A DNA stretch of 57,279 nt from JANOYC01 sp031428675 (GTDB taxonomy: Bacteria > Actinomycetota > Actinomycetes > Actinomycetales > Microbacteriaceae). Location: contig JANOYC010000105.1 in the NCBI GenBank assembly GCA_031428675.1, forward strand, positions 1-57,279, in the 5' to 3' direction. The translations under genes were made by a program, and so were the position numbers. Positions 16,208 through 24,430 of this stretch are shown here, one piece after another. Within the stretch, counting starts at the first letter, position 1, and the number at the start of each line of letters is the position of its first letter. The notes beneath the pieces were generated by a model that saw nothing but the letters and a program-made list of their open reading frames with translations, searched no databases and had not been told where the DNA came from.

Positions 16208-16213
16208 TAACCT
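16208..16213 (+). promoter_or_regulatory. -10 box, leaderless promoter of the DNA methyltransferase
   Basis: TAACCT, 7 bases before the GTG at 16221, back to back with the minus-strand box at 16195-16200. Confidence 0.5.
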
Positions 16214-16220
16214 GAACACC

Positions 16221-17072
16221 GTGGGCGCACTCAACTGGTCGAGCGACGGTCCCAACCTCCTCGTGCACGGCGACAATGCCGACGTGCTCGCGCAGTTGCC
16301 CGACGCGTCGTTTCAACTGATCTACATCGATCCGCCATTCAACACCGGGCGCACCCAGCGCCACCAGCGCATCACGACCGTTCGAAGCGAAATGGGGGCA
16401 CGCCACGGCTTTCAAGGGCGCAGCTACGAGTCGATCAAAGGTCTCCTCTACTCCTACGACGATGTATTCGCCGACTACTGGGACTTTCTCGAACCCCGTC
16501 TCGAAGCCGCCTGGCGGCTGCTCGATGACACCGGCACCCTGTATCTGCACCTCGATTACCGTGAAGTCCACTACGCGAAGGTCGTGCTCGATGCGATGTT
16601 CGGCCGCGACCGGTTTCTCAACGAGATCATCTGGGCATACGACTATGGCGCCAAGAGCAACAGCCGGTGGCCGGCTAAACACGACACGATCCTCGTCTAT
16701 GTGAAGAATCCGGCGAGCTATTTCTTCAACAACGCTGAGGTCGATCGGGAACCCTACATGGCGCCGGGTCTCGTGACAGCGGAGAAAGCCGCTCGCGGCA
16801 AGCTGCCGACGGATGTCTGGTGGCACACCATCGTGGCAACCAATGGACGAGAGCGCACGGGGTATGCGACGCAGAAGCCGGAGGGAATCCTGCGCCGCAT
16901 TGTGCAGGCGTCGAGCGCACCGGGCGACTGGGTGCTCGACTTCTTCGCTGGCAGCGGCACGACTGGCGCCGTCGCAGCCGCGCTCGGCCGCCGGTTCGTC
17001 GTGATCGACAAGAATCCGGATGCCGTGGCAATTATGCAGACCCGCCTGGGGCTCGACGCCACGCTCCTGTAA
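16221..17072 (+). CDS. Solitary DNA methyltransferase (N4/N6, beta class)
   Basis: A 283-residue DNA methylase of the N-4/N-6 group. The catalytic DPPF is at residues 37-40 (LIYIDPPFNTG) and the SAM-binding FAGSGTT at 242-248. The order catalytic motif before SAM motif marks the beta class. DPPF is most often seen in N6-adenine enzymes, but this is not proof. ATQKPEGILRRIV before the SAM motif is also typical. No restriction endonuclease lies nearby, so it looks like an orphan methylase, possibly regulatory or protective. The frame extends upstream to 15468, but homology begins at VGALNW and the -10 box supports the GTG at 16221. Confidence 0.88.
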   Translation: MGALNWSSDGPNLLVHGDNADVLAQLPDASFQLIYIDPPFNTGRTQRHQRITTVRSEMGARHGFQGRSYESIKGLLYSYDDVFADYWDFLEPRLEAAWRLLDDTGTLYLHLDYREVHYAKVVLDAMFGRDRFLNEIIWAYDYGAKSNSRWPAKHDTILVYVKNPASYFFNNAEVDREPYMAPGLVTAEKAARGKLPTDVWWHTIVATNGRERTGYATQKPEGILRRIVQASSAPGDWVLDFFAGSGTTGAVAAALGRRFVVIDKNPDAVAIMQTRLGLDATLL

Positions 17073-17094
17073 TCCGGCGTTCACCGCCGGTCAC

Positions 17095-17100
17095 TACGAT
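17095..17100 (+). promoter_or_regulatory. -10 box, leaderless promoter of the HAD phosphatase
   Basis: TACGAT with 6 bases to the ATG at 17107, supporting that start over the longer frame from 17020. Confidence 0.5.
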
Positions 17101-17106
17101 GAGCGC

Positions 17107-17904
17107 ATGCGTACCCGTGCCGACATCGAATGCTGGCTCACCGACATGGATGGCGTTCTCGTCCACGAGAACAAAGCCCTCCCGGGGGCGTCCGCGCTCA
17201 TCGAGCAGTGGCGAGCCGAGGGTGTTCCCTTTCTCGTGCTCACCAACAATTCGATCTTCACCCCCCGCGACCTGAGTGCGAGGCTACGCGCCTCGGGACT
17301 CGAGGTGCCCGAGGAATCGATCTGGACATCCGCGCTGGCGACGGCAGCCTTCTGCTCCTCGCAGATTCCGGGCGGCTCTGCGTTCGTGATCGGCGAGGCA
17401 GGCATCACGACTGCCCTGCATGAGGCCGGCTTCATCATGACCGAGACGGACCCCGACTACGTCGTCGTCGGGGAAACACGCAACTACTCGTTCGAGGCGA
17501 TCACCAAGGCGATCCGCTTGATCGGTGCGGGCGCCCGATTCATCGCCACGAATCCGGATGCGACGGGTCCGAGCGCGGATGGTCCCATGCCCGCCACCGG
17601 TGCGATCGCCGCTCTCATCACGAAGGCCACCGGCAAGGATCCGTACGTTGTCGGCAAGCCCAACCCGATGATGTTCCGCTCGGCGATGAACAAGATCGGC
17701 GCGCACAGCGAGAACACCGGCATGATCGGCGACCGCATGGACACCGACATCGTCGCGGGCATCGAAGCGGGCCTGCACACCGTGCTCGTGCTGACGGGCA
17801 TCAGCGATGAAGCGGAGATCGACCGCTACCCGTTCCGGCCCGACGAAGTTCTTCAAGGCGTTGACGAACTGGTGCTGAGCGAGCCGCGTGAGGTGGAGTA
17901 CTAG
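17107..17904 (+). CDS. HAD-superfamily IIA hydrolase (NagD-like phosphatase)
   Basis: A 265-residue phosphatase of the NagD subfamily. Motif I DMDG has Asp13 and Asp15, motif II is LTNNS, the C2 cap lies between, and motif IV is MIGDRMDTDIVAGIEAG. A late KPNPMMF carries the motif III Lys. NagD-type enzymes dephosphorylate nucleotides or sugar phosphates; the substrate here is not identifiable. The ATG at 17107 is supported by the -10 box just upstream. Confidence 0.9.
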   Translation: MRTRADIECWLTDMDGVLVHENKALPGASALIEQWRAEGVPFLVLTNNSIFTPRDLSARLRASGLEVPEESIWTSALATAAFCSSQIPGGSAFVIGEAGITTALHEAGFIMTETDPDYVVVGETRNYSFEAITKAIRLIGAGARFIATNPDATGPSADGPMPATGAIAALITKATGKDPYVVGKPNPMMFRSAMNKIGAHSENTGMIGDRMDTDIVAGIEAGLHTVLVLTGISDEAEIDRYPFRPDEVLQGVDELVLSEPREVEY

Positions 17905-18057
17905 CGCTCTGCTCTGGCCGCTGTTCAACCCCGATGTGACATCATTTGAATCAACCTCATTCTATTAGGGTTGTCAAACCTCGATCCATTGCCTGACATC
18001 CGCCATTTTCGAAAGGTTGCCCGGGGGTACCCGGCACCGTACTGACCGGGGAGATCC

Positions 18058-20064
18058 ATGCCAGTTTCCAGCTCCCCCGCATCGACACTGTCTGCGGCAT
18101 GTCGCGCGGTCGCGATGGCGTCTGCAGTGTTCCTTCTATTGTTTGCGAGCGTCGCCGTCGGCGCACCCGCGGCCAATGCGGCGCCGGCTGCCGCGACTCC
18201 CTCGACGGCGGGAAACGACTTCTGGGTGACCTTCCCGCCACTGGCGTCTGACTTCCCTGGACCCCTTACCCTGTTTATCGCAAGTGATGCCGCGGCCACC
18301 GGCACAATCACGTGGACAGATTCGACAACCACCGACTTCTCGGTCGCACCCGGCTCCGTGACAACAGTTGATGTTCCGCCGGTCGTCGTCGCCAATCAGT
18401 TCACGCTCCCGAAAGACGGCGTCGCGAACGTCGGTATCCGAATCACCTCCGCCGAGAGCATCACGGTCTACGCGCTCAACTACTACGGAGGTGGAACGGC
18501 CGACATGTTCGTCGCGATACCGACCGATGCGCTCGGCATTGACTACTGGGCCGTGACCTACAAAACCACCTCTAGCCTCTATCCAGGCCGCGTGACCGTG
18601 CTCGCGACGCAAGATGCGACCACGATTACCGTGACGCCGCGCCAGAATTACGGGCATCGAACCGCCGGAGTGCCCTATGAAGTCGTCCTCAATGCGGGGG
18701 ACGCCTATTCGCTAACTGCTCAATCTGTAACCGTCGGCGCCGATGAAATAACTGGCACTCATGTAACGTCGACCGCTCCCGTCGCCGTCTACGGCTCGAA
18801 CGACACCGGATCCATTGGTGCGGGCGCGGGCGACCTTCAGGCAGAACAGCTCTTTCCCGTGAGCCAGTGGGGCACGGACTTCGTAGTGCCGCGACTCGCG
18901 AGCGCTACGCGTAGCCAGCCCGTCCGCATCGTCGCCGCCACAGACGGCACCGTCGTGTCGGTAGACGGCACCGTCGTCGCGACTATCAACGCGGGCGATT
19001 TCTATGAAGCGATGACGGCAGAGTCTGGAAACGTCGGGATGCACGTATCGACGAACCATCCGGTAGAAGTTGCTCAATTCATGACCAACGGTGCATATGG
19101 AGAATTGCCGAGTTCAGGCGACCCGTCGTCGGTAATGATCCCGCCACTTCGGCACTACCTCCGTTCCTACACTGTGGCGGTACCGGGAGAATGGTTTGGC
19201 TTCAACGCGATCAACGTCGTCATCCCGACGGCAGCGACTCCTAGTCTGCGACTCGACGGCAACCCGGTGAGCGACAGTGAATTCGCGGTCGTCGCGGGCA
19301 CGTCGTTCTCGGTGGCCCAATTGCCGGTGGGGAATGGAACGCACAACGTCACCGCAGACCAGCCGTTCGGTGCGTTCGTCTACGGTGCGGCCGACTCAGT
19401 CTCATACGCCTACCTAGCTGGAGCAGGCTTCTCTCCGATCGGGTTTGCTCACGGCGCAAAACGCACTACCAACAACACGACTCCGGTAATCACCGGCACC
19501 AGCACGGCTGCCGCGGGCACGACCGTCACTGTGACCGTCGACGCCTCAACGCTGACGACGGTTGTCGGTAGCGACGGAAGCTGGTCGGTCACCGCACCAA
19601 CTCTCGCGAACGGCACTCACACTGTGTCCGCGACAGTGACCGATGGCATCGCCGCCACGGCTACCCAAGCGCTCACCGTCGACACCGTCGCGCCGTCGCT
19701 GACGATCAACGGCGGCCCCGCGGCCACTGGTGGATCGATCCTGAGCGGAACGTCCGATCTGCCGGCCGGCACCATCCTCAGCATTCTGATCGACGGCAAG
19801 ACCGTGACCACAACTGTTCAAGAAGGCGGCCCGTGGAGCGTCTCACTCCCCACTCTCGCCCCCGGCGTATACACCGCGACAGTCACGGCCACGGATGCCG
19901 CCGGCAACACCACCATTGTCTCGCAGACGGTCTCCGTTGCAACGCCTCCCCGGCTCGCCGCGACGGGCGCGTCAGCAGGCGGCCCGTTGACGATCGCCGG
20001 AGTCGTACTCCTTAGTGGAGTCATCCTGCTCGCACTCGCACGCTGGCGCCGCCGCTCGGCATAG
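18058..20064 (+). CDS. Cell-wall-anchored IgGFc-binding-like surface protein with Ig-like repeats
   Basis: A 668-residue secreted protein. The N-terminal signal peptide has a hydrophobic stretch near residues 18-36 and AxA sites around 38-43. Residues about 50-470 resemble the IgGFc-binding N-terminal domain (GNDFWVTFPPLASDF..., DYWAVTYKTTSSLYPGRVTVLA, then VEVAQFMTNGAYGELPSSGDPSSVMIPP). Two bacterial Ig-like repeats follow (about 478-630; each ends in GTHTVSATVTD- or GVYTATVTATD-like strands). The C-terminus has LAATG at 633-637, a membrane helix and an Arg-rich end. LAxTG is the motif reported for class E sortases of high-GC Gram-positives. A ligand or adhesion role is inferred only. GGGGAG precedes the ATG. 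Confidence 0.85.
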   Translation: MPVSSSPASTLSAACRAVAMASAVFLLLFASVAVGAPAANAAPAAATPSTAGNDFWVTFPPLASDFPGPLTLFIASDAAATGTITWTDSTTTDFSVAPGSVTTVDVPPVVVANQFTLPKDGVANVGIRITSAESITVYALNYYGGGTADMFVAIPTDALGIDYWAVTYKTTSSLYPGRVTVLATQDATTITVTPRQNYGHRTAGVPYEVVLNAGDAYSLTAQSVTVGADEITGTHVTSTAPVAVYGSNDTGSIGAGAGDLQAEQLFPVSQWGTDFVVPRLASATRSQPVRIVAATDGTVVSVDGTVVATINAGDFYEAMTAESGNVGMHVSTNHPVEVAQFMTNGAYGELPSSGDPSSVMIPPLRHYLRSYTVAVPGEWFGFNAINVVIPTAATPSLRLDGNPVSDSEFAVVAGTSFSVAQLPVGNGTHNVTADQPFGAFVYGAADSVSYAYLAGAGFSPIGFAHGAKRTTNNTTPVITGTSTAAAGTTVTVTVDASTLTTVVGSDGSWSVTAPTLANGTHTVSATVTDGIAATATQALTVDTVAPSLTINGGPAATGGSILSGTSDLPAGTILSILIDGKTVTTTVQEGGPWSVSLPTLAPGVYTATVTATDAAGNTTIVSQTVSVATPPRLAATGASAGGPLTIAGVVLLSGVILLALARWRRRSA

Positions 20065-20129
20065 TAGCGCGGTGCCATAGCAATTGGCGCACGGTTTCGG
20101 TCGCTGCACCGTGGCGGCCGTTCCCCCGC

Positions 20130-21161
20130 CTAGCCGGGGGGAACGACCGCGATGCTACCGGCGAGCGGTTCGCCGGATGACCGACTCGCGAAGCAGGAGA
20201 AGCTACGGTATCCGTCGGCCCACTCCTGTTCCGTGACGGGATAGCTCGCGGCAATCACAATGTCGGAATAGAGTGCCGCCGCCGCGTAATCGACCACCGT
20301 CGGCGACGTGCACAACACATTGATCTGGGCCTGTAGTGCATCCGCGCCCGGGAATGGATCACCGACCGCCTCGGGAAAGTCACCGCCGCCCATTACCTGC
20401 GCGGCGTGCGGAGTCGCGCAGTCGACAACCGTAAAACTTTCCTCCCATGGCGATACATACGGGTCCAGACATTCCCCGCCGAGGAGTTCTGTCCAATCGT
20501 ATTCTCCCGGCGCTACAGGTCCGACCGGTCGGACGGTCGGCTCGGGCGTCGGCGCCGCCGTCTCGCTCATGGTTGGAGTCGGTGTCGGCGTGGCGTCCTG
20601 GGTTGCAACGCGCGCGAGCCGAGTTCCGAGAAAGTAGAGGACGAGGAGTGCCAAAAAGGCGAGCAGGATTCCCGCGGTCCACAGCAGGATCTTCTGGTTT
20701 CGGGTGAACGACGTGCGTTTCGGGCGGGGCTCGCGGGTGGCCGTTTCCCGCGCCCGTGTGACGAACAGAGGCTCGGCGTCGTGCTCGGTGAACTTGTCGG
20801 TGCCGAAAACATCGTCGATCTCGTGCTCGCCCGGAACTCCAATCAGTTCGGTGCCGTTTTCTGCCGATGCCGGAACGGTCTCGGCCGCGGCGCTTGGCCG
20901 AGCACCGGCGGGCAGCGTCATCGCCTCGGTTGGCGGGCCCTCATCAAGATCCGCGAGCGCCATCGCCTCGGTCGGCGGGCCGTCGTCGAACTCGGCGACG
21001 GACATGGCCTCGGTCGGCGGCCCCTCGTCGAGCTCTGGCTCGAGGTCGGGCTCCGCCTCGGGCTCGGCCTCGGGCTTGCCCTCCGCACCCCCCGCTACTT
21101 TCCTACTCGGGCGAATCTGCCACGGGAAGACGTTGCCGTCAGCACCGCCGGCGTCGCTCAC
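20130..21161 (-). CDS. Septum-formation-domain membrane protein with GPPTEAM repeats
   Basis: A 343-residue single-pass protein. Residues 1-150 are acidic and Pro/Glu-rich and contain three units of (D/E)-(D/E)-GPPTEAM at 45-53, 59-67 and 73-81, spaced exactly 14 residues. A basic stretch and a membrane helix follow (about 158-178). After a Thr/Pro-rich linker, an extracellular domain from about 220 resembles the actinobacterial Septum_form domain (DWTELLGGECLDPYVSPWEESFTVVDCATPHAAQVMG), with Cys231 and Cys248 and two later Cys able to form disulfides. The function is poorly known; a role in division or envelope is family-based inference. The start overlaps the pyrE stop (GTGA), so it is co-transcribed with pyrE. 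Confidence 0.8.
   Translation of the reverse strand: MSDAGGADGNVFPWQIRPSRKVAGGAEGKPEAEPEAEPDLEPELDEGPPTEAMSVAEFDDGPPTEAMALADLDEGPPTEAMTLPAGARPSAAAETVPASAENGTELIGVPGEHEIDDVFGTDKFTEHDAEPLFVTRARETATREPRPKRTSFTRNQKILLWTAGILLAFLALLVLYFLGTRLARVATQDATPTPTPTMSETAAPTPEPTVRPVGPVAPGEYDWTELLGGECLDPYVSPWEESFTVVDCATPHAAQVMGGGDFPEAVGDPFPGADALQAQINVLCTSPTVVDYAAAALYSDIVIAASYPVTEQEWADGYRSFSCFASRSSGEPLAGSIAVVPPG
20919..21029 (-). repeat. Three 42-bp in-frame repeats encoding GPPTEAM
   Basis: The DNA encoding residues 45-81 is a degenerate 42-bp tandem array in which codons for GPPTEAM are most conserved and intervening codons vary. This suggests selection on the peptide rather than recent slippage. Confidence 0.8.
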
Positions 21162-21709
21162 GGAGCGAGCCCGAGATCGTCGAGTCCGATCGCGTAGAGA
21201 TATGGATAGCCCGCAGCTTCAATGATCTCCTTGGCTCCCGTAGCGCGGTCGACGACGACCGCGACCGCGACGATTTCCGCGCCGACCTTCAGCAACGCCT
21301 CGATCGCCTTGAGCGGCGATCCGCCGGTCGTCGACGTGTCCTCCAGCACGATCACTCGCTTGCCGGCGAGATCCGGGCCCTCCACCTGACGCCCGCGCCC
21401 GTGGTCTTTCGGCTCCTTGCGCACAACAAAGGCGTCGTACTCCTTGCCGAGCGCCGCTCCTTGGTGCAGCACAGCAGCCGCGATCGGGTCTGCCCCCATC
21501 GTGAGCCCACCGACCGCGTCGACGTCGCGGACATCCGCAATCAGGTCGACCATGACCTGCCCGATAAGCGGAGCCACCCGGTGATCGAGACTGACTCGCC
21601 GCAAGTCGATGTAATAGCTCGCCTTCTTGCCACTCGTGAGGGTGAATTCTCCGTGGAAAACGGCATCCGCCGCGATGTAGTCAATGAGCTTCTGCCTGGC
21701 CGAGTTCAC
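21158..21709 (-). CDS. pyrE: Orotate phosphoribosyltransferase
   Basis: A 183-residue enzyme adding PRPP-derived ribose phosphate to orotate to give OMP in pyrimidine synthesis. The PRPP-binding motif VIVLEDTSTTGGSPLKAI lies at residues 119-136 (acidic pair 123-124), with FTLTSGKKASYYIDLR near the N-terminus and RKEPKDHGRGRQVEG carrying catalytic-loop residues. Length is normal for the short actinobacterial form. The GTG start has a leaderless -10 box. Divergent from xthA. Confidence 0.95.
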   Translation of the reverse strand: MNSARQKLIDYIAADAVFHGEFTLTSGKKASYYIDLRRVSLDHRVAPLIGQVMVDLIADVRDVDAVGGLTMGADPIAAAVLHQGAALGKEYDAFVVRKEPKDHGRGRQVEGPDLAGKRVIVLEDTSTTGGSPLKAIEALLKVGAEIVAVAVVVDRATGAKEIIEAAGYPYLYAIGLDDLGLAP

Positions 21710-21715
21710 GGTGCC

Positions 21716-21721
21716 AGCCTA
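21716..21721 (-). promoter_or_regulatory. -10 box, leaderless promoter of pyrE
   Basis: TAGGCT on the minus strand, 6 bases before the GTG at 21709. Confidence 0.5.
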
Positions 21722-21764
21722 GTGAACGCGCGGGCGCGAGGTCAGATTGGACGGGCACACGATG

Positions 21765-21770
21765 TAGCGT
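21765..21770 (+). promoter_or_regulatory. -10 box, leaderless promoter of xthA
   Basis: TAGCGT, 6 bases before the ATG at 21777. Confidence 0.5.
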
Positions 21771-21776
21771 CGTTGC

Positions 21777-22610
21777 ATGCGTGTTGCTACATGGAACGTC
21801 AACTCGATCCGACCGCGGGTGGGACGCGTTGTCGACTGGCTCGTGCGCGAAGACGTCGACGTGCTCGCCATGCAGGAGATTAAGTGCACTGAGGCGCAGT
21901 TTCCGTTCGATCGATTTGCGGAAGCCGGCTATGACATCCATTTGCACGGGCTGAGTCAGTGGAACGGCGTTGCATTCGCAAGCCGCCGCCCGATGACGGA
22001 TGTGGCGATCGGCTTCGAGGGCGCGCCGGGTTTCGGAAAGCTCGCCGACGACGGAACACTGCCTGTGGAAGCGCGCGCGATCGCCGTGACCGTCGAGGGA
22101 TTGCGCTTGTGGAGTCTGTACGTGCCGAACGGTCGCGAACTCGACAACCCGCATTACCCGTACAAACTCGAGTGGCTCTCGCAGCTCGCGACGGCGGTGC
22201 ACACATGGTTGAACGACGATCCGCGGTTGCCGTTAGCGCTCATGGGCGACTTCAACATCGCGCCTCTCGACCACGACGTGTGGGATATTCGCGCGTTCGC
22301 TGGCCGCACGCATGTGAGTCCTCCAGAGCGAGCAGCCTTCGCCGCCCTCGAAAAAGCGGGGCTTGTCGACACCGTGCGAACGCGAGGTGTCGAGGGCTAC
22401 ACCTATTGGGACTACCAGCGCCTGCGTTTTCCTCGCAACGAAGGCATGCGCATCGACTTCGTCCTCGGGTCGCTGGCGTTCGATGAGAAGGTCACCGGTG
22501 CGCACATCGACCGACAGGAGCGCAAAGGCGACAGCCCCAGCGACCACGTTCCCGTCGTCGTGGATCTCGACCTCGACGATGACGACGACGATCGTCCGAT
22601 GATCTTCTAA
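21777..22610 (+). CDS. xthA: Exodeoxyribonuclease III (AP endonuclease)
   Basis: A 277-residue EEP-fold nuclease of base-excision repair that cuts at abasic sites and trims 3' ends. Visible motifs are TWNVNSIRPR (residues 5-14), LAMQEIKCTEAQFP with the metal-binding Glu, LWSLYVPNGRELDNPHYPYKLEWL, MGDFNIAP, and the C-terminal SDHVPVVVDL holding the catalytic His. The protein ends in an acidic Asp-rich tail. Transcription is probably leaderless. It ends convergently with the AEC transporter. Confidence 0.94.
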   Translation: MRVATWNVNSIRPRVGRVVDWLVREDVDVLAMQEIKCTEAQFPFDRFAEAGYDIHLHGLSQWNGVAFASRRPMTDVAIGFEGAPGFGKLADDGTLPVEARAIAVTVEGLRLWSLYVPNGRELDNPHYPYKLEWLSQLATAVHTWLNDDPRLPLALMGDFNIAPLDHDVWDIRAFAGRTHVSPPERAAFAALEKAGLVDTVRTRGVEGYTYWDYQRLRFPRNEGMRIDFVLGSLAFDEKVTGAHIDRQERKGDSPSDHVPVVVDLDLDDDDDDRPMIF

Positions 22611-22615
22611 CGCCC

Positions 22616-22651
22616 AGCGCTTCAGCCGAGCAGAGCGCTTCAGGCGAGCAG
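22616..22651. repeat. Two 18-bp direct repeats at the transporter gene end
   Basis: 22616-22633 and 22634-22651 (AGCGCTTCAGSCGAGCAG) duplicate the last codons and stop codon of the minus-strand AEC gene, leaving a second in-frame stop-containing copy downstream. Confidence 0.7.
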
Positions 22652-23560
22652 AGCCGCGACGACCACGAGTACGGGAATAGAGAGCACCGTGGTGATGAGC
22701 ACCGTGTCACGAGCAAGGATGACGCCGCGCTCGTAGCGCTGAGCGTAATTGAACACATTCTGTGCGCTCGGGAGTGCGGCGAGCACGACGGCGACGAAGA
22801 GGTCGTGTCCCTCGAGCCCGAACACAAATCGGCCGATAGCCCACGCGGCCAGGGGCATGACGGCGAGTTTCAGTGCGCCGGCCAACAACACGTCTCGGCG
22901 TCCCGCTCCCGCCTCGAGAATGCGTGCGCCGCTCAGCGACATCCCGAAACTCAACAGCACAACCGGCACCGCTGCGCCGCCGATGAGTCGGAACGGCTCG
23001 GTGACAATCGTCGGGAGGTCGACCCGCGTCACCGCCACCAGCACGCCGAGCGCAGAGGCAACGATGAGCGGGTTCGTGAATGGTTGTTTCAGGATGCGCC
23101 GCAACGACGTGCGGCCGAGCGTCGACGCATCCAAAATGGCCATCACTATCGGAGTGACGATCACGAGCTGAAAGAGCACGATCGGGGCGCTCAGCGCCGC
23201 GTTTCCGAGAACATACAACGAGACGGGAATGCCGATGTTGTTCGCGTTTACATACCCGGCGCCGAGCGAGCCGATCACCGTCTCGGGCACTCGTCGTCTC
23301 CAGAAGACCCGTGCGACGACGGCGTAGAGCACGAAACACACTGTTGCAGCGGCAGCTGACACGAGGATCAACGGCGAGAAGGTGACACGCAGGTCGGCCT
23401 CAGAGAGCACCGTGAACAGCAGGCTTGGAGTGAGCACGAAGAACACGAGTCGACTGAGGGCGAACTGAGGGGCAGAACCCAGGAGTCCGATCCGGCCGAT
23501 CGCATACCCGATCGCGATGATGGTGCCGATGATGGCGAACCCAATCAGCACTCCCACCAT
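22640..23560 (-). CDS. AEC-family (auxin efflux carrier-like) membrane transporter
   Basis: A 306-residue integral membrane protein with about ten hydrophobic segments and the AEC-family signatures GYVNANNIGIPVSLYVLGN in the first half and AALPSAQNVFNYAQRYERG in the second, related by the family's internal repeat. Bacterial AEC proteins carry malate, malonate or other anions; the substrate here is unknown. The frame extends ten residues upstream to 23590, but the ATG at 23560 with GGGAGAATGGG before it fits the family start. Divergent from the alpha/beta hydrolase with 28 bases between starts. Confidence 0.88.
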   Translation of the reverse strand: MVGVLIGFAIIGTIIAIGYAIGRIGLLGSAPQFALSRLVFFVLTPSLLFTVLSEADLRVTFSPLILVSAAAATVCFVLYAVVARVFWRRRVPETVIGSLGAGYVNANNIGIPVSLYVLGNAALSAPIVLFQLVIVTPIVMAILDASTLGRTSLRRILKQPFTNPLIVASALGVLVAVTRVDLPTIVTEPFRLIGGAAVPVVLLSFGMSLSGARILEAGAGRRDVLLAGALKLAVMPLAAWAIGRFVFGLEGHDLFVAVVLAALPSAQNVFNYAQRYERGVILARDTVLITTVLSIPVLVVVAALLA

Positions 23561-23575
23561 GCGCCCATTCTCCCG

Positions 23576-23581
23576 TAGCGT
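23576..23581 (+). promoter_or_regulatory. -10 box, leaderless promoter of the alpha/beta hydrolase
   Basis: TAGCGT, 7 bases before the ATG at 23589. Confidence 0.5.
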
Positions 23582-23588
23582 TGGACGC

Positions 23589-24404
23589 ATGCCTCACCAT
23601 GATGTGAACGGTGCCTCGCTGTACTTCGAAACTGACGGCGACCCGGCCAACCCGACCCTTCTGCTCATGCACGCCGGGGTAGCGCAGTTGCGGATGTGGG
23701 ATCCCGTCGTCGGCCAACTCGCTGAGACGCATCACGTCGTGCGGTTCGACGGGCGCGGGTGCGGCCAGACCGAGACACAGAACGTCGAATTCTCTCCACG
23801 AGCCGATGCGCTCGCGATTCTCGATCACCTGGACGTGCTGAAGGCGGTGCTCATTGGATGCTCGCGGGGCGGCACCGTGGCGATCGACATGGCGCTCGAG
23901 TCACCCGGGCGCGTACGAGGGCTCGTTGTGATCGGTGCGGCACCCAGTGGCTTCCCCGATGTGGGCTTGACCGCGCGGGAGGACGAGATGTTCGACGAAC
24001 TCGATCGGGCGTTCGCCGATAGGGACTGGGAGACACTCAACCGTCGCGAGGCGGCGCTCTGGGGGTTCGGACCGCTCCGGACGGAGCACGACTTCAACCC
24101 CGACTTCGTTGAGACCGTGTACGAGCTCAACTGGGCGAACCTTCCCCACTCGGAAGAGAGGCCAGCGCCGGTGCCGCTGGAGCCGCCCGCCTACGACCGA
24201 CTCAGTGACATCGCGGTCCCCGTGCTCGTTACCGTGGGGGACCACGACATCTCCGAGGTTCTGGTGCAATTCGAGTACCTCGCTACGGCGATCCCCGGAG
24301 CCGACGCGTGCCGCTTCCCCGACGCTGCCCATCTCCCGAGCGTCGAGCAACCCGATGACTTCGCTCGCGTGGTGACCGCGTGGCTGACGGAGCACGAACT
24401 CTGA
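23589..24404 (+). CDS. Alpha/beta-fold hydrolase
   Basis: A 271-residue hydrolase of the alpha/beta superfamily. The HG-region equivalent is LLLMHAGVAQLRMWDPV, the nucleophile elbow is IGCSRGGTVAIDMAL (Ser in GCSRGG), the acidic residue lies in VLVTVGDHDISEV, and the catalytic His is in FPDAAHLPSVEQP. The elbow reads G-C-S-R-G, which still fits Sm-x-Nu-x-Sm. The substrate is not identifiable. The ATG at 23589 is chosen by the -10 box and because homology begins there; the frame is open to 23517. Confidence 0.88.
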   Translation: MPHHDVNGASLYFETDGDPANPTLLLMHAGVAQLRMWDPVVGQLAETHHVVRFDGRGCGQTETQNVEFSPRADALAILDHLDVLKAVLIGCSRGGTVAIDMALESPGRVRGLVVIGAAPSGFPDVGLTAREDEMFDELDRAFADRDWETLNRREAALWGFGPLRTEHDFNPDFVETVYELNWANLPHSEERPAPVPLEPPAYDRLSDIAVPVLVTVGDHDISEVLVQFEYLATAIPGADACRFPDAAHLPSVEQPDDFARVVTAWLTEHEL

Positions 24405-24430
24405 CCGCGTTGTCGCAACCGCGCTGCCTG

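Noticed and set aside
15468..16220. Upstream extension of the DNA methyltransferase frame
   Set aside because: It is antisense to the TrmH-like gene, which has all its motifs; the methylase homology and -10 box begin at 16208-16221.
16188..17084. Upstream extension of the TrmH-like frame
   Set aside because: Antisense to the DNA methyltransferase; no homology before the GTG at 16187.
18716..19077. Minus-strand frames within the surface protein gene
   Set aside because: Composition and position mark them as shadows; the plus-strand protein has signal peptide, domains and anchor in one frame.
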